DNA of 55,061 nt. Origin: Clostridiales bacterium. Lineage in GTDB: Bacteria > Bacillota > Clostridia > Saccharofermentanales > Saccharofermentanaceae. Positions 43,056 to 52,180 of this stretch are shown here, piece after piece (the first letter of the stretch is position 1; each line of letters begins with the position of its first letter). A program made the translations under genes and the position numbers. The stretch lies in assembly GCA_017515465.1 (NCBI GenBank), contig JAFWFV010000008.1, forward strand, positions 1-55,061. Reading direction: 5' to 3'. The notes beneath the pieces were generated by a model. The model was not told where the DNA came from. It saw only the letters and a list, made by a program, of their open reading frames with translations, and did not search any database.

Positions 43056-46000
43056 ATGGACACTGATGCAAGAGTAACCGGCAGCAGCATAAAGAACATC
43101 TCATTCGGCGAGATCGCCCTGGCGCTTGCCAATGACTATGAGAGCATATATGTCATCGACTCTGAGAACGACAGCTATGTCGAGTATATAGCCGAGGGTG
43201 ATAACAAGGAGCTCGTGGTCCGTTCATCGGGAGATGACTTCTACGCCGATGTCCAGGTTAATTGTCCGGCAATGGTCCATCCCGAGGATCAGGCAGATTT
43301 CCTTAGCGTTTTTAAGAAAGAAAATGTTACCGAGGTCCTCGGCAGCGGCAGATCCTTTTCCATCAATTACAGACTCATAATAGACGGCAGGCCTTACTAC
43401 TACTTCCTCAAGACCATCAAGGGCACGGGGGACAAGGTCTTTATCGGTGTCCAGAATGTGGACGAACAGAGGAGACACGAACTGGAAATGGAAAAGGAGA
43501 ACCTGACGTATCAGCATATAGCGGGATCCCTGGCCAGCAGATATGAGGTCATCTATTACGTCAACGTATGGACGAATGAATTCATCATGTACAGCGCCAG
43601 CGATGAGTATTCCAAGCTGGGCAGGGCTATAGAGGGCAAGGATTTCTTCCAAACCGCATCCCAGGACATCAAGGAATTCATATACCATGAAGACATCCAC
43701 TATGTGCTGGCGGAACTGAACAAGGATAATCTGATGCGCCACCTGGATGACAGCGGAACGATCAGCCTCAAATACAGGCAGATAGGAACCAGCGAACCCC
43801 AGTACATGAACATGATCATCGTTCATCCCAAGGACGATGAGAGCCATATAGTCATTGGTGTAATGAATATCGACGCCCAGGAGAGAAGGGAACAGTCCAT
43901 GCTCGAGGAGAGCGAGATGTTCGGGGCGGTCTCAACTGCCCTGGCATCCAGATATGAGGTCATATACTGGGTCAATATCCATACCAATGAATATTACGAA
44001 TACAGCTCCTGCGACAAGTATTCCAAGCTGGAGGTAGGCAACATCGGCAAGGATTTCTTTAAGGATACCCAGGAGAACTTGAAGCACGAGATCTATGAGG
44101 AGGACTATCCCATGATGGCCGAGGCCATGGACAAGGAAAAGCTCCTGGAAAAGCTCAAGGGTGCCGGCAAGATCTTCCTCAACTACAGACTGATGCTGGA
44201 CGGACGTCCCCAGTATGTCTCCCTGGTCATCATCAGTACGAAGGACGACCAGGATCACATAATCGTAGGCGTTGAGAATATCGATGCGGCCAAGAGGAAA
44301 GAGATCGAGTTCGAGGCAGCCATAGGTTCCGCCATAGACATGGCCAACAAGGACGCCCTGACCGGTGTAAAGAACAAGCATGCATACGTCAGCATGGAGG
44401 CCCAGCTGGATTCCCAGATGGCAGACGAAGAAGAACTGGAATTCGCGATCGCGGTATGTGACATCAACGGACTAAAGCAGGTCAACGACGAACAGGGCCA
44501 CAGCGCAGGAGACAAGTTCATCAAGGACGCTTGTTCCATCATATGCAAGGCCTTTGCCCACAGTCCTGTATTCAGGATCGGCGGAGACGAATTCGTTGCG
44601 GTAATGAGGGGCAGCGACTATGAGAACAGGTTTGAGATAGTAAAGAAGTTTGCAGAGATCCAGAACACTAACAAGAGGGAAGGACTGGTAACCATAGCCT
44701 ACGGCATCTCTGAATATGATCCGGACAGGGACAACACGGTCCAGGACGTATTCGAGCGTGCCGATAACCTGATGTATGAGAACAAGCGCAGGATCAAGGG
44801 CTTAGACGTAAGTGAAGTGGCAGACGATCCTTATCTGAAGTTCTACGAACTCCACGAACACCTGGTCACGGTAATGACCGAATCGGATCACGTGGATAAT
44901 GAACAGATCAGGGACATCCTGGCTGAACTGTGCATCATGTTCAGACTCGCCAGAGGCGAGGTCATGATCTATAAGAATCCCCAGGATGAGAAGAACGGCG
45001 TAGGAGATGCCATCTGCTGCTACGACAACGGCATGATGTGCAGGGAAACGATTAGATTAAGGTTCGTAACGAGCCTGATGTCTTCAGCAGTCTGCACCGT
45101 CTACATGACTCCGGATGAACCGCCTCTTACTGATGAGGAGAGGGGCAAGGTGGAGCTCATCATGAGGACGGTATTAAGCTTCGTCAGCAGCAACATCCTC
45201 AATAACATCGCCGAGGAACTGGCATACTACGATGAGTCGGGTTATCCGAACCTCAGGAGCTGGAACAAATACATGATCCACGCTCTCAATACCCTCGAGA
45301 TCAGGGGCAAGACCTCGTTCCGTTACAACATCCGCCACTTCTCCATAATCAATCAGGAGTTCGGCAGGGAGAACGGTGATGCCATAATGAAGACCCATTT
45401 CGAGAACCTCAGGGATATCATCGGAGAAGGAGGATTCCTGGCCAGACTGGGCGGCGATAACTACATCGGAATGTGTCCTCCGGATAAGCTTGACGAGGTA
45501 GTTTCATATCTTGACGAGGCAGCTGTCAGGGTCAACGATGAGAGCGAGGTGCAGATCACCTGCAAGGCAGGACTGTTCACCTTTGCCCCCGATTATTCCA
45601 ACAGGTTCCCGGGCGATCTGATGGCCAAGATCATCAGCGCATATAGAGCGGCCCAGGTGAGCCCCTCCATGAGGATAGTATTCTACGACGATTCCATAAT
45701 GGAACGTAAGGAAAAGAGCATGAAGGTGCAGCAGGACTTCGTAGAGGCCATTGAAAAGGGCGAGTTCGTTCCTTTCTACCAGCCTCAGGTCAACATCATC
45801 ACAGGTGAGATAATAGGCGCCGAAGCTCTCTGCAGATGGTTCAGGGGCGGCTATATGATCCCTCCCATGGAATTCATCCCCATCCTCGAACAGACGGACG
45901 ACATCTGCAAGCTGGACTTCCACATGCTGGAATGCGTCTGCAGGGACATGCGCCGCTGGATGGATGAGGGCAGGGATATGATCGCGATATCCGTGAACTT

Positions 46001-46508
46001 CTCCAGAAAACACGTGCTCAACTCGAACCTGCCCAGGGCCATAGCAGACGTTCTGGACCGCTACGGCGTTCCCCATGAATTCATAGAGATAGAACTCACT
46101 GAGACGACCAGCGATTATGAGTTCAACGAGATCAAGAGGATCGCAGCGGGATTCCATGAACTGGGCATCCGCATATCAGTGGACGATTTCGGCGTAGGCT
46201 ATACATCCCTCAATCTCATCAAGGATATAAAGTGGGATGTGCTTAAGATAGACAGGAGTTTCCTCCCGGATGAGAATGATGAAGAAACCGGATTCAGAAA
46301 GATAATGTACTCCAGCGTCGTAACAATGGCCAGTAAGCTCGGACTCACCGTAGTATCGGAGGGCGTTGAGACCACGGGCCAGATGGACGTCATGAGAGAT
46401 GTTGGATGCGACATCGCACAGGGATTCTATTTTGACAGGCCGCTCCCTGTCGAGACATTTGAAGAGAGATTAAAGGAAGGTAGGTACGAAGTACCTGATG
46501 TGAGATGA
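43056..46508 (+). CDS. Multi-domain c-di-GMP signalling protein (3 PAS-like, GGDEF, GAF-like, degenerate GGDEF, EAL)
   Basis: A 1150-residue soluble protein. Residues 20-145, 155-275 and 285-410 are three related PAS-like repeats, each with a YVxxxxNEF/YYEYSS core and a following IGVxNIDxxxRRE linker. The first GGDEF domain (425-590) has an intact IGGDEF near 507 and no RxxD product-inhibition site just before it, so it could be an active diguanylate cyclase. Residues 605-730 look GAF-like. A second GGDEF-like domain (745-885) reads LGGDNY and should be inactive. The EAL domain (895-1140) keeps the core motifs EALCRW, ELTETTS, VDDFGVGYTSL, KIDRSF, SEGVET and QGFYFDRPLP, so phosphodiesterase activity is likely. 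No membrane helix is present; the signals sensed are unknown. Confidence 0.9.
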   Translation: MDTDARVTGSSIKNISFGEIALALANDYESIYVIDSENDSYVEYIAEGDNKELVVRSSGDDFYADVQVNCPAMVHPEDQADFLSVFKKENVTEVLGSGRSFSINYRLIIDGRPYYYFLKTIKGTGDKVFIGVQNVDEQRRHELEMEKENLTYQHIAGSLASRYEVIYYVNVWTNEFIMYSASDEYSKLGRAIEGKDFFQTASQDIKEFIYHEDIHYVLAELNKDNLMRHLDDSGTISLKYRQIGTSEPQYMNMIIVHPKDDESHIVIGVMNIDAQERREQSMLEESEMFGAVSTALASRYEVIYWVNIHTNEYYEYSSCDKYSKLEVGNIGKDFFKDTQENLKHEIYEEDYPMMAEAMDKEKLLEKLKGAGKIFLNYRLMLDGRPQYVSLVIISTKDDQDHIIVGVENIDAAKRKEIEFEAAIGSAIDMANKDALTGVKNKHAYVSMEAQLDSQMADEEELEFAIAVCDINGLKQVNDEQGHSAGDKFIKDACSIICKAFAHSPVFRIGGDEFVAVMRGSDYENRFEIVKKFAEIQNTNKREGLVTIAYGISEYDPDRDNTVQDVFERADNLMYENKRRIKGLDVSEVADDPYLKFYELHEHLVTVMTESDHVDNEQIRDILAELCIMFRLARGEVMIYKNPQDEKNGVGDAICCYDNGMMCRETIRLRFVTSLMSSAVCTVYMTPDEPPLTDEERGKVELIMRTVLSFVSSNILNNIAEELAYYDESGYPNLRSWNKYMIHALNTLEIRGKTSFRYNIRHFSIINQEFGRENGDAIMKTHFENLRDIIGEGGFLARLGGDNYIGMCPPDKLDEVVSYLDEAAVRVNDESEVQITCKAGLFTFAPDYSNRFPGDLMAKIISAYRAAQVSPSMRIVFYDDSIMERKEKSMKVQQDFVEAIEKGEFVPFYQPQVNIITGEIIGAEALCRWFRGGYMIPPMEFIPILEQTDDICKLDFHMLECVCRDMRRWMDEGRDMIAISVNFSRKHVLNSNLPRAIADVLDRYGVPHEFIEIELTETTSDYEFNEIKRIAAGFHELGIRISVDDFGVGYTSLNLIKDIKWDVLKIDRSFLPDENDEETGFRKIMYSSVVTMASKLGLTVVSEGVETTGQMDVMRDVGCDIAQGFYFDRPLPVETFEERLKEGRYEVPDVR

Positions 46509-46509
46509 C

Positions 46510-46989
46510 ATGGCACAGATACTGGTGGCATATTTTAGTTGTTCGGGAACGACAAAGAAAGTTGCAGAAAAGCTGGCACAGCTGGCAGGAGCAGATCTCT
46601 TTGAGATCGCCCCTGAAGTGCCTTATACCAAGGCCGATCTCAACTGGATGAACAAGAAGAGCAGGAGCTCCGTTGAGATGAACGACAGGAGCAGCCGTCC
46701 TGCCATAGCATCCCGTGTGGATGACATTTCCGGATATACTCACATCCTCGTAGGATTCCCGGTCTGGTGGTACAGGGAGCCCTCCATAATCGATACATTC
46801 GTGGAGAGCTATGACCTGTCAGGCAAGACCATCATCCCTTTCTGTACGTCGGGAGGATCAGGCCTGGGAGATACGTCAAAGAACCTTCAGGCGCTGGTGC
46901 CCGGTGCTACAGTGGCAGAGGGAATGAAGTTCTCATCCCGTACAGCGGACAAGGCGCTTAAGGATTGGCTGGAGAGCATAACAGGATAA
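46510..46989 (+). CDS. Flavodoxin-family protein
   Basis: A 159-residue flavodoxin_4-type protein with an FMN phosphate loop AYFSCSGTTKKVA (7-19), THILVGFPVWWYREPS near 78 and the flavin loop CTSGGSGLGDTSK near 112. It probably binds FMN and carries electrons or acts as a small flavin reductase. It begins one base after the c-di-GMP gene stop and its own stop overlaps the next start (TAATG), so it may be co-transcribed with both, though the functions look unrelated. Confidence 0.88.
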   Translation: MAQILVAYFSCSGTTKKVAEKLAQLAGADLFEIAPEVPYTKADLNWMNKKSRSSVEMNDRSSRPAIASRVDDISGYTHILVGFPVWWYREPSIIDTFVESYDLSGKTIIPFCTSGGSGLGDTSKNLQALVPGATVAEGMKFSSRTADKALKDWLESITG

Positions 46990-47522
46990 TGAACAGGAAC
47001 GCACAGACAAAGAAAGCCAGGATACCCTGGATCGAGATAATCATACTCTTCATCGGAGTGATATGGAGTGCGGTGGGAACCGCTTCCACATTTGAGTACT
47101 CCAATGATTACATATGGTGTCTGGGATTCGTTGCCCTGGGCCTGGCATTCATCATGATACTCATATTCTTCCGCAGATCCTGGATGGAGATCGTGGGACT
47201 GGGACTGATACTGATCTATCTGGTCTCCGCAGGCCTGGGATACATGTTCTGCGTAGTCTACAGGACCAGGATGAAGAGACTCTACAGCTACAGGGACAAA
47301 GAAGTCGTCGTTAATGTCTCAGGCGACAGGTACGTATGGGATCATGAGAGCTATGAGATCGGCATGAAGGACAAGAAAAAGGTCGAAGGCGCAGAGGTCA
47401 CCATCGACGGCAAGGAGTCTACATTTGAGGTCTATGCCAACGAGGAACACGAATATGTCTATGTGGCATATTTCAGCGACGTGGCAGAAGAATATATGAG
47501 ACTGGATCTGGTGGACAGGTAA
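46989..47522 (+). CDS. Small membrane protein of unknown function
   Basis: A 177-residue protein whose ATG 46989 overlaps the flavodoxin stop; the longer frame inside the flavodoxin gene is rejected. Three hydrophobic segments (about 17-38, 45-63 and 68-90) are followed by a charged 85-residue C-terminal domain with VEGAEVTIDGKESTFEVY, probably beta-rich. I do not recognise the family. It is likely an envelope protein with an extracytoplasmic beta domain. Confidence 0.7.
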   Translation: MNRNAQTKKARIPWIEIIILFIGVIWSAVGTASTFEYSNDYIWCLGFVALGLAFIMILIFFRRSWMEIVGLGLILIYLVSAGLGYMFCVVYRTRMKRLYSYRDKEVVVNVSGDRYVWDHESYEIGMKDKKKVEGAEVTIDGKESTFEVYANEEHEYVYVAYFSDVAEEYMRLDLVDR

Positions 47523-47610
47523 ATGAACCAGAGTGCGTCAGGGAATTCAGTTATACGGACTGATGTGTAAATATGAATGAGGTATATAATTCCACCGGGG
47601 GGTAAGGGCC

Positions 47611-48162
47611 ATGTATCTCAATAACAGTAAGATCACGTCCGTGGAGACTCTGAACGGCATCCTGATAGCTGTTCTCGGGATCCCATGTGTATTCCATGTT
47701 TTCATGATCGTCTTTATGCTCTTTTCAAAGCAGTTCGGAGGCAGCCTCATCTCATTCGCAGTTGCCGGCTTCTTTTTCCTGCTGCTCGTAGGAAGTACGG
47801 TCCTCATCGGATTCCTCATCCTGAGAGTCGGCAAGATGCGCAAGGCCAGGGTCTATAATTCCCTCATCGAGGAGGATCACGACGGCATCATCACATACGA
47901 GACGATCTCCTCCATGACGGGCTATTCGCTTTCCAAGGTCGTAAACGACCTCATCTGGCTCAAGAGCCATAACTACCTGGTCAACATAACAGTCGGCAGG
48001 AGCTCCGTCCGTGTAGATCTGGTATCTGACGAACATGAGTTCATCACCGTATCGTGCCCCTCCTGTTCCAATCATGTTCAGATCCGCAGGAATGGCGGAG
48101 GCAGATGTGATCACTGCGGAACATTCATGAGACTGAAGGAGGACGGAAATGTACAAGAATAA
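47611..48162 (+). CDS. Membrane protein with winged-helix-like and zinc-ribbon domains, paralogue 1
   Basis: A 183-residue protein with two membrane segments (about 12-38 and 45-72), a winged-helix-like region (85-140: GIITYETISSMTGYSLSKVVNDLIWLKSHNYLV) and a C-terminal zinc ribbon (CPSC ... CDHCG, 148-172). The layout recurs in the next gene, which starts 14 bases before this gene's stop. A membrane-tethered nucleic-acid-type fold with a zinc ribbon suggests a small regulator or an adaptor; DNA binding is not shown. A GGGGGGTAAGGG stretch is upstream of the ATG. Confidence 0.75.
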   Translation: MYLNNSKITSVETLNGILIAVLGIPCVFHVFMIVFMLFSKQFGGSLISFAVAGFFFLLLVGSTVLIGFLILRVGKMRKARVYNSLIEEDHDGIITYETISSMTGYSLSKVVNDLIWLKSHNYLVNITVGRSSVRVDLVSDEHEFITVSCPSCSNHVQIRRNGGGRCDHCGTFMRLKEDGNVQE

Positions 48163-48724
48163 TAACAAACTCCTGATCACTCTTTTTATCTGGATGTTCC
48201 TGGCCGGAAACGGATTCATCTGGGCGTTCATATTCTGCGGCGTTGGGACCAGCGAGCTTTCAGGTCTGGACGACCCCCTGCCATACAGGATCGTATATCT
48301 GTTCCTGGCGGCGGTGAACATAGGGTTCATAGTCATGTGCGGCGTCAAATACGCGAGCCTGCTGGCAGTGAGCCAGATCAATTCATTCTTTGCAGCAGAC
48401 GAGGACGGTTATGTCCCCCTGGCAGACCTCAGCAAAGCCCTGAACGTTCCGGAATACAAGACCCTGAAATATGTAAATGACAACCTCAGGAAGGGATACC
48501 TCATCAACTTCAACTACGATGCATCAGAGAGGGCTTTCCTGCTGTCGGATAAGTATAAGCCTACATCTTCGGTACGCTTTTACGGGGAACCTGAGAACAG
48601 GCCCTTTATCGGTGTTCACTGTCCCGGGTGTGCAGCCAGCCTCAAGATCAGGTCCGGCACGGCAGGGACCTGCCCTTACTGCGGTCGTGAGATAGTAGCG
48701 CCTGAGGTAGAGATAAAAGACTGA
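48149..48724 (+). CDS. Membrane protein with winged-helix-like and zinc-ribbon domains, paralogue 2
   Basis: A 191-residue paralogue of the preceding protein. Two membrane segments (about 8-32 and 47-70) lead to a winged-helix-like region (80-135: YVPLADLSKALNVPEYKTLKYVNDNLRKGYLI) and a zinc ribbon (CPGC ... CPYCG, 153-180). The 14-base overlap with the gene before it implies coupled translation, and a hetero-oligomer is likely. The function is unknown. A perfect hairpin follows the stop. Confidence 0.75.
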   Translation: MYKNNNKLLITLFIWMFLAGNGFIWAFIFCGVGTSELSGLDDPLPYRIVYLFLAAVNIGFIVMCGVKYASLLAVSQINSFFAADEDGYVPLADLSKALNVPEYKTLKYVNDNLRKGYLINFNYDASERAFLLSDKYKPTSSVRFYGEPENRPFIGVHCPGCAASLKIRSGTAGTCPYCGREIVAPEVEIKD

Positions 48725-48732
48725 CAGACAAT

Positions 48733-48765
48733 GAAGAACCGGAGTCCATGTAACTCCGGTTCTTC
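48733..48765 (+). terminator. Hairpin after the zinc-ribbon pair
   Basis: GAAGAACCGGAGT (48733-48745) pairs perfectly over 13 bp with ACTCCGGTTCTTC (48753-48765) around a seven-base loop. There is no T-run directly after it, so it may stabilise the 3' end and not be a classical intrinsic terminator. Confidence 0.55.
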
Positions 48766-48890
48766 GCGAAGGAGGTATCTTTACTTATTCCGCGGGTAAA
48801 CTCGTACCTGCTATCTTTATTATAGAAGGCATGATTTAACAAACTATTAACCCGTGATGAAGAATGTGTAATGTAAAAGAGAATTAAATG

Positions 48891-48920
48891 TTGACGGCAG
48901 GTCGGGGATTAAAATATATT
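48891..48920 (+). promoter_or_regulatory. Promoter of the TPM-like gene
   Basis: TTGACG (48891-48896) and TATATT (48915-48920) are 18 bp apart, followed by a GGGAGGGG ribosome site just before ATG 48958. Confidence 0.65.
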
Positions 48921-48957
48921 AGTTATTAGTGATCATTAATGGACAGGGAGGGGTTAT

Positions 48958-49959
48958 ATGCCACATTCATCGGGAGGCGGATCTCACAGCGGAGGTTCCC
49001 ACGGCGGCAGTTCCCGCAGCAGCAGCCGTTCATCCGGCAGGTCCGGCAGCCGCGGCGGTTCCGGCGGCAGATCTGACCATGTAGGTACCAGGGCTTTCCC
49101 CGGGGCCAGCAGATATGTATATTACAGCGGCAAAAAGCCCCATTTCTTCTACGCCAACTATGACGTCAGGAAGGGTTCGAAGTCGGACCTGATAGTAAAG
49201 ATCCTGATCGTCGTCCTATTTGTCATTCCCCTGACGGTAATGCCTTTCGTACTGTCTTACTTCGCAGGTGTCAACAGGCCGGAGAGGCTTGATTATATCT
49301 ACAATTACAAGTGTGTGATCGAGGATAACCTGGATGTCCTGGATAACGAGGACGAACTGGAGGATGTCTTCCAGGATTTCTTTGATGAGACCGGCATCGC
49401 CGTGTCGGTCATAACAGTTCCCAACAGTGAGTGGCAGGGTAAGGGTCAGACACTGGAGCAGTATGCCTACGATCAGTATCTGGAACATTTCAATAATGAA
49501 TACTACTGGCTCATCGTCTATTCCTCCGCAACAACGGGTGACGGATTCGACGACTGGCACTGGGAGGGCATGCAGGGTGATAACACTGACCCGGTGCTGA
49601 CGCCTGAACTGGCCAGAGGGTTTAATGAGAACTTCCAGAAGAGGCTCACCCAGAATAAGTATTCAGTCGGCCAGGCCCTGGCCATGAGCTTTGAGGAGCT
49701 GACTCCCAAGATGATGAAGGCCACCTATAACTACATGATGATCGGCATCATATTCGCGTGTTTTGCTCCATTCATCATCCTCGTCATCTCCATGGCGGGA
49801 TTCCATCCTGTGCTCAGTGCACATTACAAAAAAGCCATCGAATGCAGTACCAAGTATGTGGATCAGGAAGCGTGTGAATACTGCGGCGGCGTATATGTCG
49901 TGGGACTGCACACCAACTGCCCCCACTGCCAGGCTTTGCTGAAGAAAGAAACGGAATAA
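48958..49959 (+). CDS. TPM-like membrane protein with Ser/Gly-rich N terminus and zinc ribbon
   Basis: A 333-residue protein. Residues 3-42 are almost wholly Ser, Gly, His and Arg, a low-complexity basic tail. A membrane segment follows (about 80-103). Residues 115-230 resemble a TPM-type domain (FFDETGIAVSVITVPNSEW, then YLEHFNNEYYWLIVYSS). A second membrane segment is near 263-285, and a C-terminal zinc ribbon near 303-325 (CEYCG ... CPHC). TPM domains are associated with membrane-protein quality control and photosystem repair in other lineages; the function here is unknown. With the genes at 47611 and 48149 it makes three nearby zinc-ribbon membrane proteins. Confidence 0.7.
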   Translation: MPHSSGGGSHSGGSHGGSSRSSSRSSGRSGSRGGSGGRSDHVGTRAFPGASRYVYYSGKKPHFFYANYDVRKGSKSDLIVKILIVVLFVIPLTVMPFVLSYFAGVNRPERLDYIYNYKCVIEDNLDVLDNEDELEDVFQDFFDETGIAVSVITVPNSEWQGKGQTLEQYAYDQYLEHFNNEYYWLIVYSSATTGDGFDDWHWEGMQGDNTDPVLTPELARGFNENFQKRLTQNKYSVGQALAMSFEELTPKMMKATYNYMMIGIIFACFAPFIILVISMAGFHPVLSAHYKKAIECSTKYVDQEACEYCGGVYVVGLHTNCPHCQALLKKETE

Positions 49960-49973
49960 GGAGTTCCTATCTG

Positions 49974-50654
49974 ATGAAAAAGACGGTTATCGTATTTGCT
50001 CTGGCAGCATCACTCCTGATGTCAGGCTACTTCATGAGATCACTTACCAACCCGGAAGACTACTATGCAGACAACTACTGCGGAGAGAACATAAAGGGCA
50101 AGGTCAAGACAAAGGACATTGACGGCAAGGAGCGCGAGGTCCACTACTACGAAGACGAGGAGTACGGGTTCAAATACTACGTATATACCGCTTCCCACAC
50201 CAGAAAGATGCAGGATGTTGAGTACTATGAGACTGTCTCGACCACTGTATCGGATTTTGACGAGCAGTATCTGGACTGCTTCATGGAGGATTTCGACTAC
50301 AGCGACATAGCTGATGAATATGATCTGGAGTTTTCCGTGGAGTCCCAGACTGTCCTGAAGGATTATTCCACCTATCACGTGCATAACATAGATCACGACG
50401 CATTAGACAGCATGATCATCGTCAGGACAGACAGGGATCTGACCAAGTCCGAGGAAGACGACATATTGAAGTTCATCAAGAAAGCCGTAAAGAAGTTCGA
50501 TTCCCGCGGTCATTTCTATTTCGAAGAGGACAGCATGGGCAGGCCTGTAAGCTACTACCTCAGGATGGTCATCATCTCGCCCCCCGAACAGGAGGATACT
50601 GATGACGGCAGGACCGCCCATTTCAGGTTCGGTGCAGTTGGAAAGTTCGAGTAA
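49974..50654 (+). CDS. Secreted or membrane-anchored acidic protein of unknown function
   Basis: A 226-residue protein with an N-terminal hydrophobic signal (residues 4-20); the expected lipobox Cys is absent (SGYF), so it is either secreted or a signal-anchored protein. The mature part is rich in Asp, Glu and Tyr, including a GKEREVHYYEDEEYGFKYYVY stretch near 50 and HFRFGAVGKFE at the end. I do not recognise a domain. It lies 14 bases after the TPM-like gene and probably belongs to the same unit. Confidence 0.7.
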   Translation: MKKTVIVFALAASLLMSGYFMRSLTNPEDYYADNYCGENIKGKVKTKDIDGKEREVHYYEDEEYGFKYYVYTASHTRKMQDVEYYETVSTTVSDFDEQYLDCFMEDFDYSDIADEYDLEFSVESQTVLKDYSTYHVHNIDHDALDSMIIVRTDRDLTKSEEDDILKFIKKAVKKFDSRGHFYFEEDSMGRPVSYYLRMVIISPPEQEDTDDGRTAHFRFGAVGKFE

Positions 50655-50659
50655 AGGGT

Positions 50660-51340
50660 TCAGTTTCCGGTCAGAAGCTTATTGGGATCTATCCCCAGGG
50701 ACTCATCGTAATAGATCCTGCATTCATCGGGATCGGCGTATCTGATGGTGCCGTCAGGCATCAGGTTGAGCGTGACCTTTGTTATGCCGCAGTTATTCTG
50801 AAGTCCCATGCCCCAGTAATCGGCGAGATCCGTTATGGACCTGACGTACATGAGCAGTCCGCGGTTCAGCGCACCGTGGCCTGATATCAGGACGCTTTTT
50901 GAAGTGGAGGCCAGAGGCTCGATCACTTCACGCATAAAGGAAGAGGTCCTCTCCACGAGCTCAGCCAGTGATTCACCGCCGTATGCGGGAGCCTGTTCGT
51001 TGTAGCGGACGGGGTCCTGCTTAAAGAACCTGAAGGGATGCTCCGGGTCCGTGAGCAGGATATCGGTTACCTGGCCCTCGAACTGTCCGAAATGAAGCTC
51101 GGTCAGGCGTTCGTCAGTGATGACCTCCTGGCCGGGACAGAGGAGACGGGCGGTCTCATAGGCCCTGATGAGGGGGCTGGAATAGACGTGATCAAAGGTG
51201 ATCCCCAGCTCTTTCAGCTTCTTTCCCGACATTTCCGCCATCAGGACTCCGTTATGGTCCAGAGGGATGTCGGCCCTGCCCTGTATCTTATGTTTCCTGT
51301 TCCACTCCGTGGTTCCGTGTCTTGCGATGTAAATATCCAT
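50660..51340 (-). CDS. Histidine phosphatase family protein
   Basis: A 226-residue cytoplasmic phosphatase of the phosphoglycerate-mutase superfamily. Start ATG 51340 puts the catalytic motif at the very N terminus (MDIYIARHGTTEWN), as usual; the TTG four codons upstream is less likely. Other conserved parts are LDHNGVLMAE with SSPLIRAYETA near 58, ELHFGQFEGQ near 88, GGESLAELVERTSSF near 124 and the second His in ISGHGALNRGLL near 155. The substrate could be a phosphosugar or a cofactor intermediate such as alpha-ribazole phosphate; sequence does not decide. It faces the plus-strand gene end 5 bp away. Confidence 0.88.
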   Translation of the reverse strand: MDIYIARHGTTEWNRKHKIQGRADIPLDHNGVLMAEMSGKKLKELGITFDHVYSSPLIRAYETARLLCPGQEVITDERLTELHFGQFEGQVTDILLTDPEHPFRFFKQDPVRYNEQAPAYGGESLAELVERTSSFMREVIEPLASTSKSVLISGHGALNRGLLMYVRSITDLADYWGMGLQNNCGITKVTLNLMPDGTIRYADPDECRIYYDESLGIDPNKLLTGN

Positions 51341-51391
51341 AATGACATACAATATAACACATTTTTGCCTTTATTTTTACTGACTGTTTGC

Positions 51392-51420
51392 TTGATATCT
51401 ACTGGACGATATGATACCTT
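51392..51420 (+). promoter_or_regulatory. Promoter of the NifU-like/GGGtGRT operon
   Basis: TTGATA (51392-51397) and TACCTT (51415-51420), or the overlapping TATGAT, are about 17 bp apart. A strong AAGGAGG ribosome site precedes ATG 51467. Confidence 0.45.
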
Positions 51421-51466
51421 TTTAGGTGATTTCTAATCCGTATTTTAATGTTTTAAGGAGGATAAT

Positions 51467-52159
51467 ATGATCTACTCAACAGAAGTCAAGAACATGTGCC
51501 CTGTTACACAGGGTGTACATCATGGCGCCGCTCCTATCCCGGAAGAGGCAAAGTGGGTACAGGCTAAGCAGATCACTGACATTTCAGGTTACACACACGG
51601 TATCGGCTGGTGTGCACCTCAGCAGGGCGCCTGCAAGCTCTCACTCAACGTCAAGGACGGTATCATCCAGGAGGCTCTCGTAGAGACCATCGGATGCTCC
51701 GGTATGACACACTCCGCAGCTATGGCAGCTGAGATCCTTCCCGGTCTCACACTCCTCGAGGCTCTCAACACTGACCTCGTTTGCGATGCCATCAACACAG
51801 CTATGAGAGAGCTCTTCCTGCAGATCGTTTACGGCAGAACACAGAGCGCTTTCTCCGAGGACGGACTCCAGATCGGTGCAGGTCTCGAGGACCTGGGCAA
51901 GGGTTCACGTTCCATGGTAGGTACAACATACGGTACTCTCGACAAGGGACCCCGTTACCTCGAGCTCACAGACGGCTACATCACAGATGTTGCTCTTGAC
52001 GAGAATGATGAGATCATCGGATATAAGTACGTTAACTTCGGCAAGATGATGGATTTCATCAAGGCCGGTGACGACGCCAACACCGCTTACGAGAAGGCTT
52101 GCGGTAAGTACGGCAGAGTTGCTGATGCAGTTAAGTGCATCGATCCCAGAAAGCAGTAA
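51467..52159 (+). CDS. NifU-like Fe-S scaffold protein paired with GGGtGRT
   Basis: A 230-residue soluble protein of the iron-sulfur scaffold-like group that occurs next to GGGtGRT genes. It carries three conserved Cys positions of the NifU N-terminal fold: IGWCAPQQGACKLSL near 46-54 and ETIGCSGMTHSAAMA near 74, then LPGLTLLEALN near 88. The C-terminal third has no domain I recognise. Codon usage is strongly biased (CTC, ATC, AAC, GGT), so it is highly expressed. It is 21 bases upstream of the GGGtGRT gene. It probably binds or delivers an Fe-S cluster, but its biochemical role is not established. Confidence 0.85.
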   Translation: MIYSTEVKNMCPVTQGVHHGAAPIPEEAKWVQAKQITDISGYTHGIGWCAPQQGACKLSLNVKDGIIQEALVETIGCSGMTHSAAMAAEILPGLTLLEALNTDLVCDAINTAMRELFLQIVYGRTQSAFSEDGLQIGAGLEDLGKGSRSMVGTTYGTLDKGPRYLELTDGYITDVALDENDEIIGYKYVNFGKMMDFIKAGDDANTAYEKACGKYGRVADAVKCIDPRKQ

Positions 52160-52180
52160 GGAACAGGAGGAGTAAAGAAT

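Noticed and set aside
45504..46157. 217-codon antisense frame in the EAL region
   Set aside because: Overlaps intact EAL motifs on the plus strand; shadow.
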